Positions 63,801 through 64,000 of a stretch of 64,000 nt of DNA are shown piece after piece; the stretch's first letter is position 1; each line of letters opens with the position of its first letter. The position numbers and the translations under genes were made by a program. Below the pieces are notes generated by a model. That model saw only the letters and a list, made by a program, of their open reading frames with translations, was not told where the DNA came from and searched no databases. Source of the DNA: Virgibacillus indicus (GTDB lineage: Bacteria > Bacillota > Bacilli > Bacillales > Amphibacillaceae). The DNA lies in assembly GCF_002266285.1 (NCBI RefSeq), contig NZ_NPMS01000002.1, forward strand, positions 124,001 to 188,000, written 5' to 3'.

Positions 63801-64000
63801 ATGGCAAAATCTAAAGCAGTGAAGCATCGGGAAAAATTAGCACGCGAAGGCCGGCTGAATCCAGAAGTTGGCAGAAGTCCTTTTACACAGCTTGATTTAC
63901 GTACACGTAAGACAAAAACGAAGAAAGAGAAATTATATCGAATCAAACACAAGAATCGTGGTCCATCTAAATGGGAAAACGGTTCTTTTTTTGGCCAGAA
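63801..64000 (+). CDS. Small basic protein, 3' end beyond the window
   Basis: An ATG with GAGGAGG 9 nt ahead opens a frame that runs to the window edge (66 codons). The product is strongly basic: 'MAKSKAVKHREKLAREGRLN', 'RSPFTQLDLRTRKTKTKKEK', 'HKNRGPSKWENGSFF'. It looks like a conserved small Bacillaceae protein that I have seen only as hypothetical. It could bind nucleic acid, given its charge, but nothing shows this. It is divergent from prkA. Confidence 0.75.
   Translation, partial: MAKSKAVKHREKLAREGRLNPEVGRSPFTQLDLRTRKTKTKKEKLYRIKHKNRGPSKWENGSFFGQ

Overview
The window is about 64 kb of AT-rich chromosome from an endospore-forming member of the Bacillaceae, most like the Virgibacillus/Oceanobacillus/Lentibacillus group. 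The evidence is an SspH-type spore protein, SpoVR, YhbH and PrkA, purine, biotin, arginine and phosphate operators of Bacillus type, and a GlcT-controlled ptsG. I see no rRNA, tRNA, CRISPR array or prophage. The genus is an inference.

Layout. 1-8.3 kb: the end of an RCK_C-domain antiporter, a lone divergent purC, a methyltransferase, an SRPBCC-PDZ fusion, a lone DUF1657 gene, an XRE regulator, a secreted M28 peptidase, bioY behind a BirA operator, metA behind a SAM riboswitch, and yvbH. 8.4-19.3 kb: YhhN, a transglutaminase-like lipoprotein, a methyltransferase, two tiny charged proteins, a tandem pair of FMN reductases, glcT-ptsG with its antiterminator target, a 19-codon ORF, a quinone oxidoreductase and guaC with PurR boxes. 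19.5-24.7 kb is a DNA-alkylation repair block: an AlkA-type glycosylase, an EndoIII-like glycosylase, Ogt and the C-terminal stump of adaA, which abuts a solo TnpB element. 24.8-27.7 kb: a Cys-rich DeoR regulator with a His-rich lipoprotein, a palindromic repeat and a HAD phosphatase.

28-42.7 kb: the argGHF operon under two ARG boxes, an AI-2E family transporter, an AT-rich pair of exported proteins of unknown function, a P-type ATPase behind a yybP-ykoY (Mn2+) riboswitch, and pstSCAB behind PhoP-like repeats, with tatA convergent. 42.8-53.4 kb: an atypical SDR, an alkyltransferase-like protein, sspH, a coiled-coil protein, a CNNM/CorC-type protein, alr-ald-adeR with the divergent ykvI, an Spx-like protein and a TetR regulator with three operator palindromes. 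53.7-64 kb: ypjP, a second solo TnpB element, and spoVR, alsT, a small unknown gene, yhbH and prkA.

Genes that work together: the repair block around 20-22 kb (plus the ATL protein at 43.6 kb); alanine metabolism (alr, ald, adeR, alsT); phosphate uptake (pstSCAB); arginine synthesis (argGHF); and the sporulation or starvation set spoVR-yhbH-prkA. Best second looks are the two aberrant solo TnpB elements (one beside a decapitated adaA), the Mn2+ riboswitch on a P-type ATPase, the Cys-rich DeoR/His-rich lipoprotein module, and the unknown gene in the spoVR-yhbH-prkA cluster, which shares a leader sequence with the spoVR-alsT gap.
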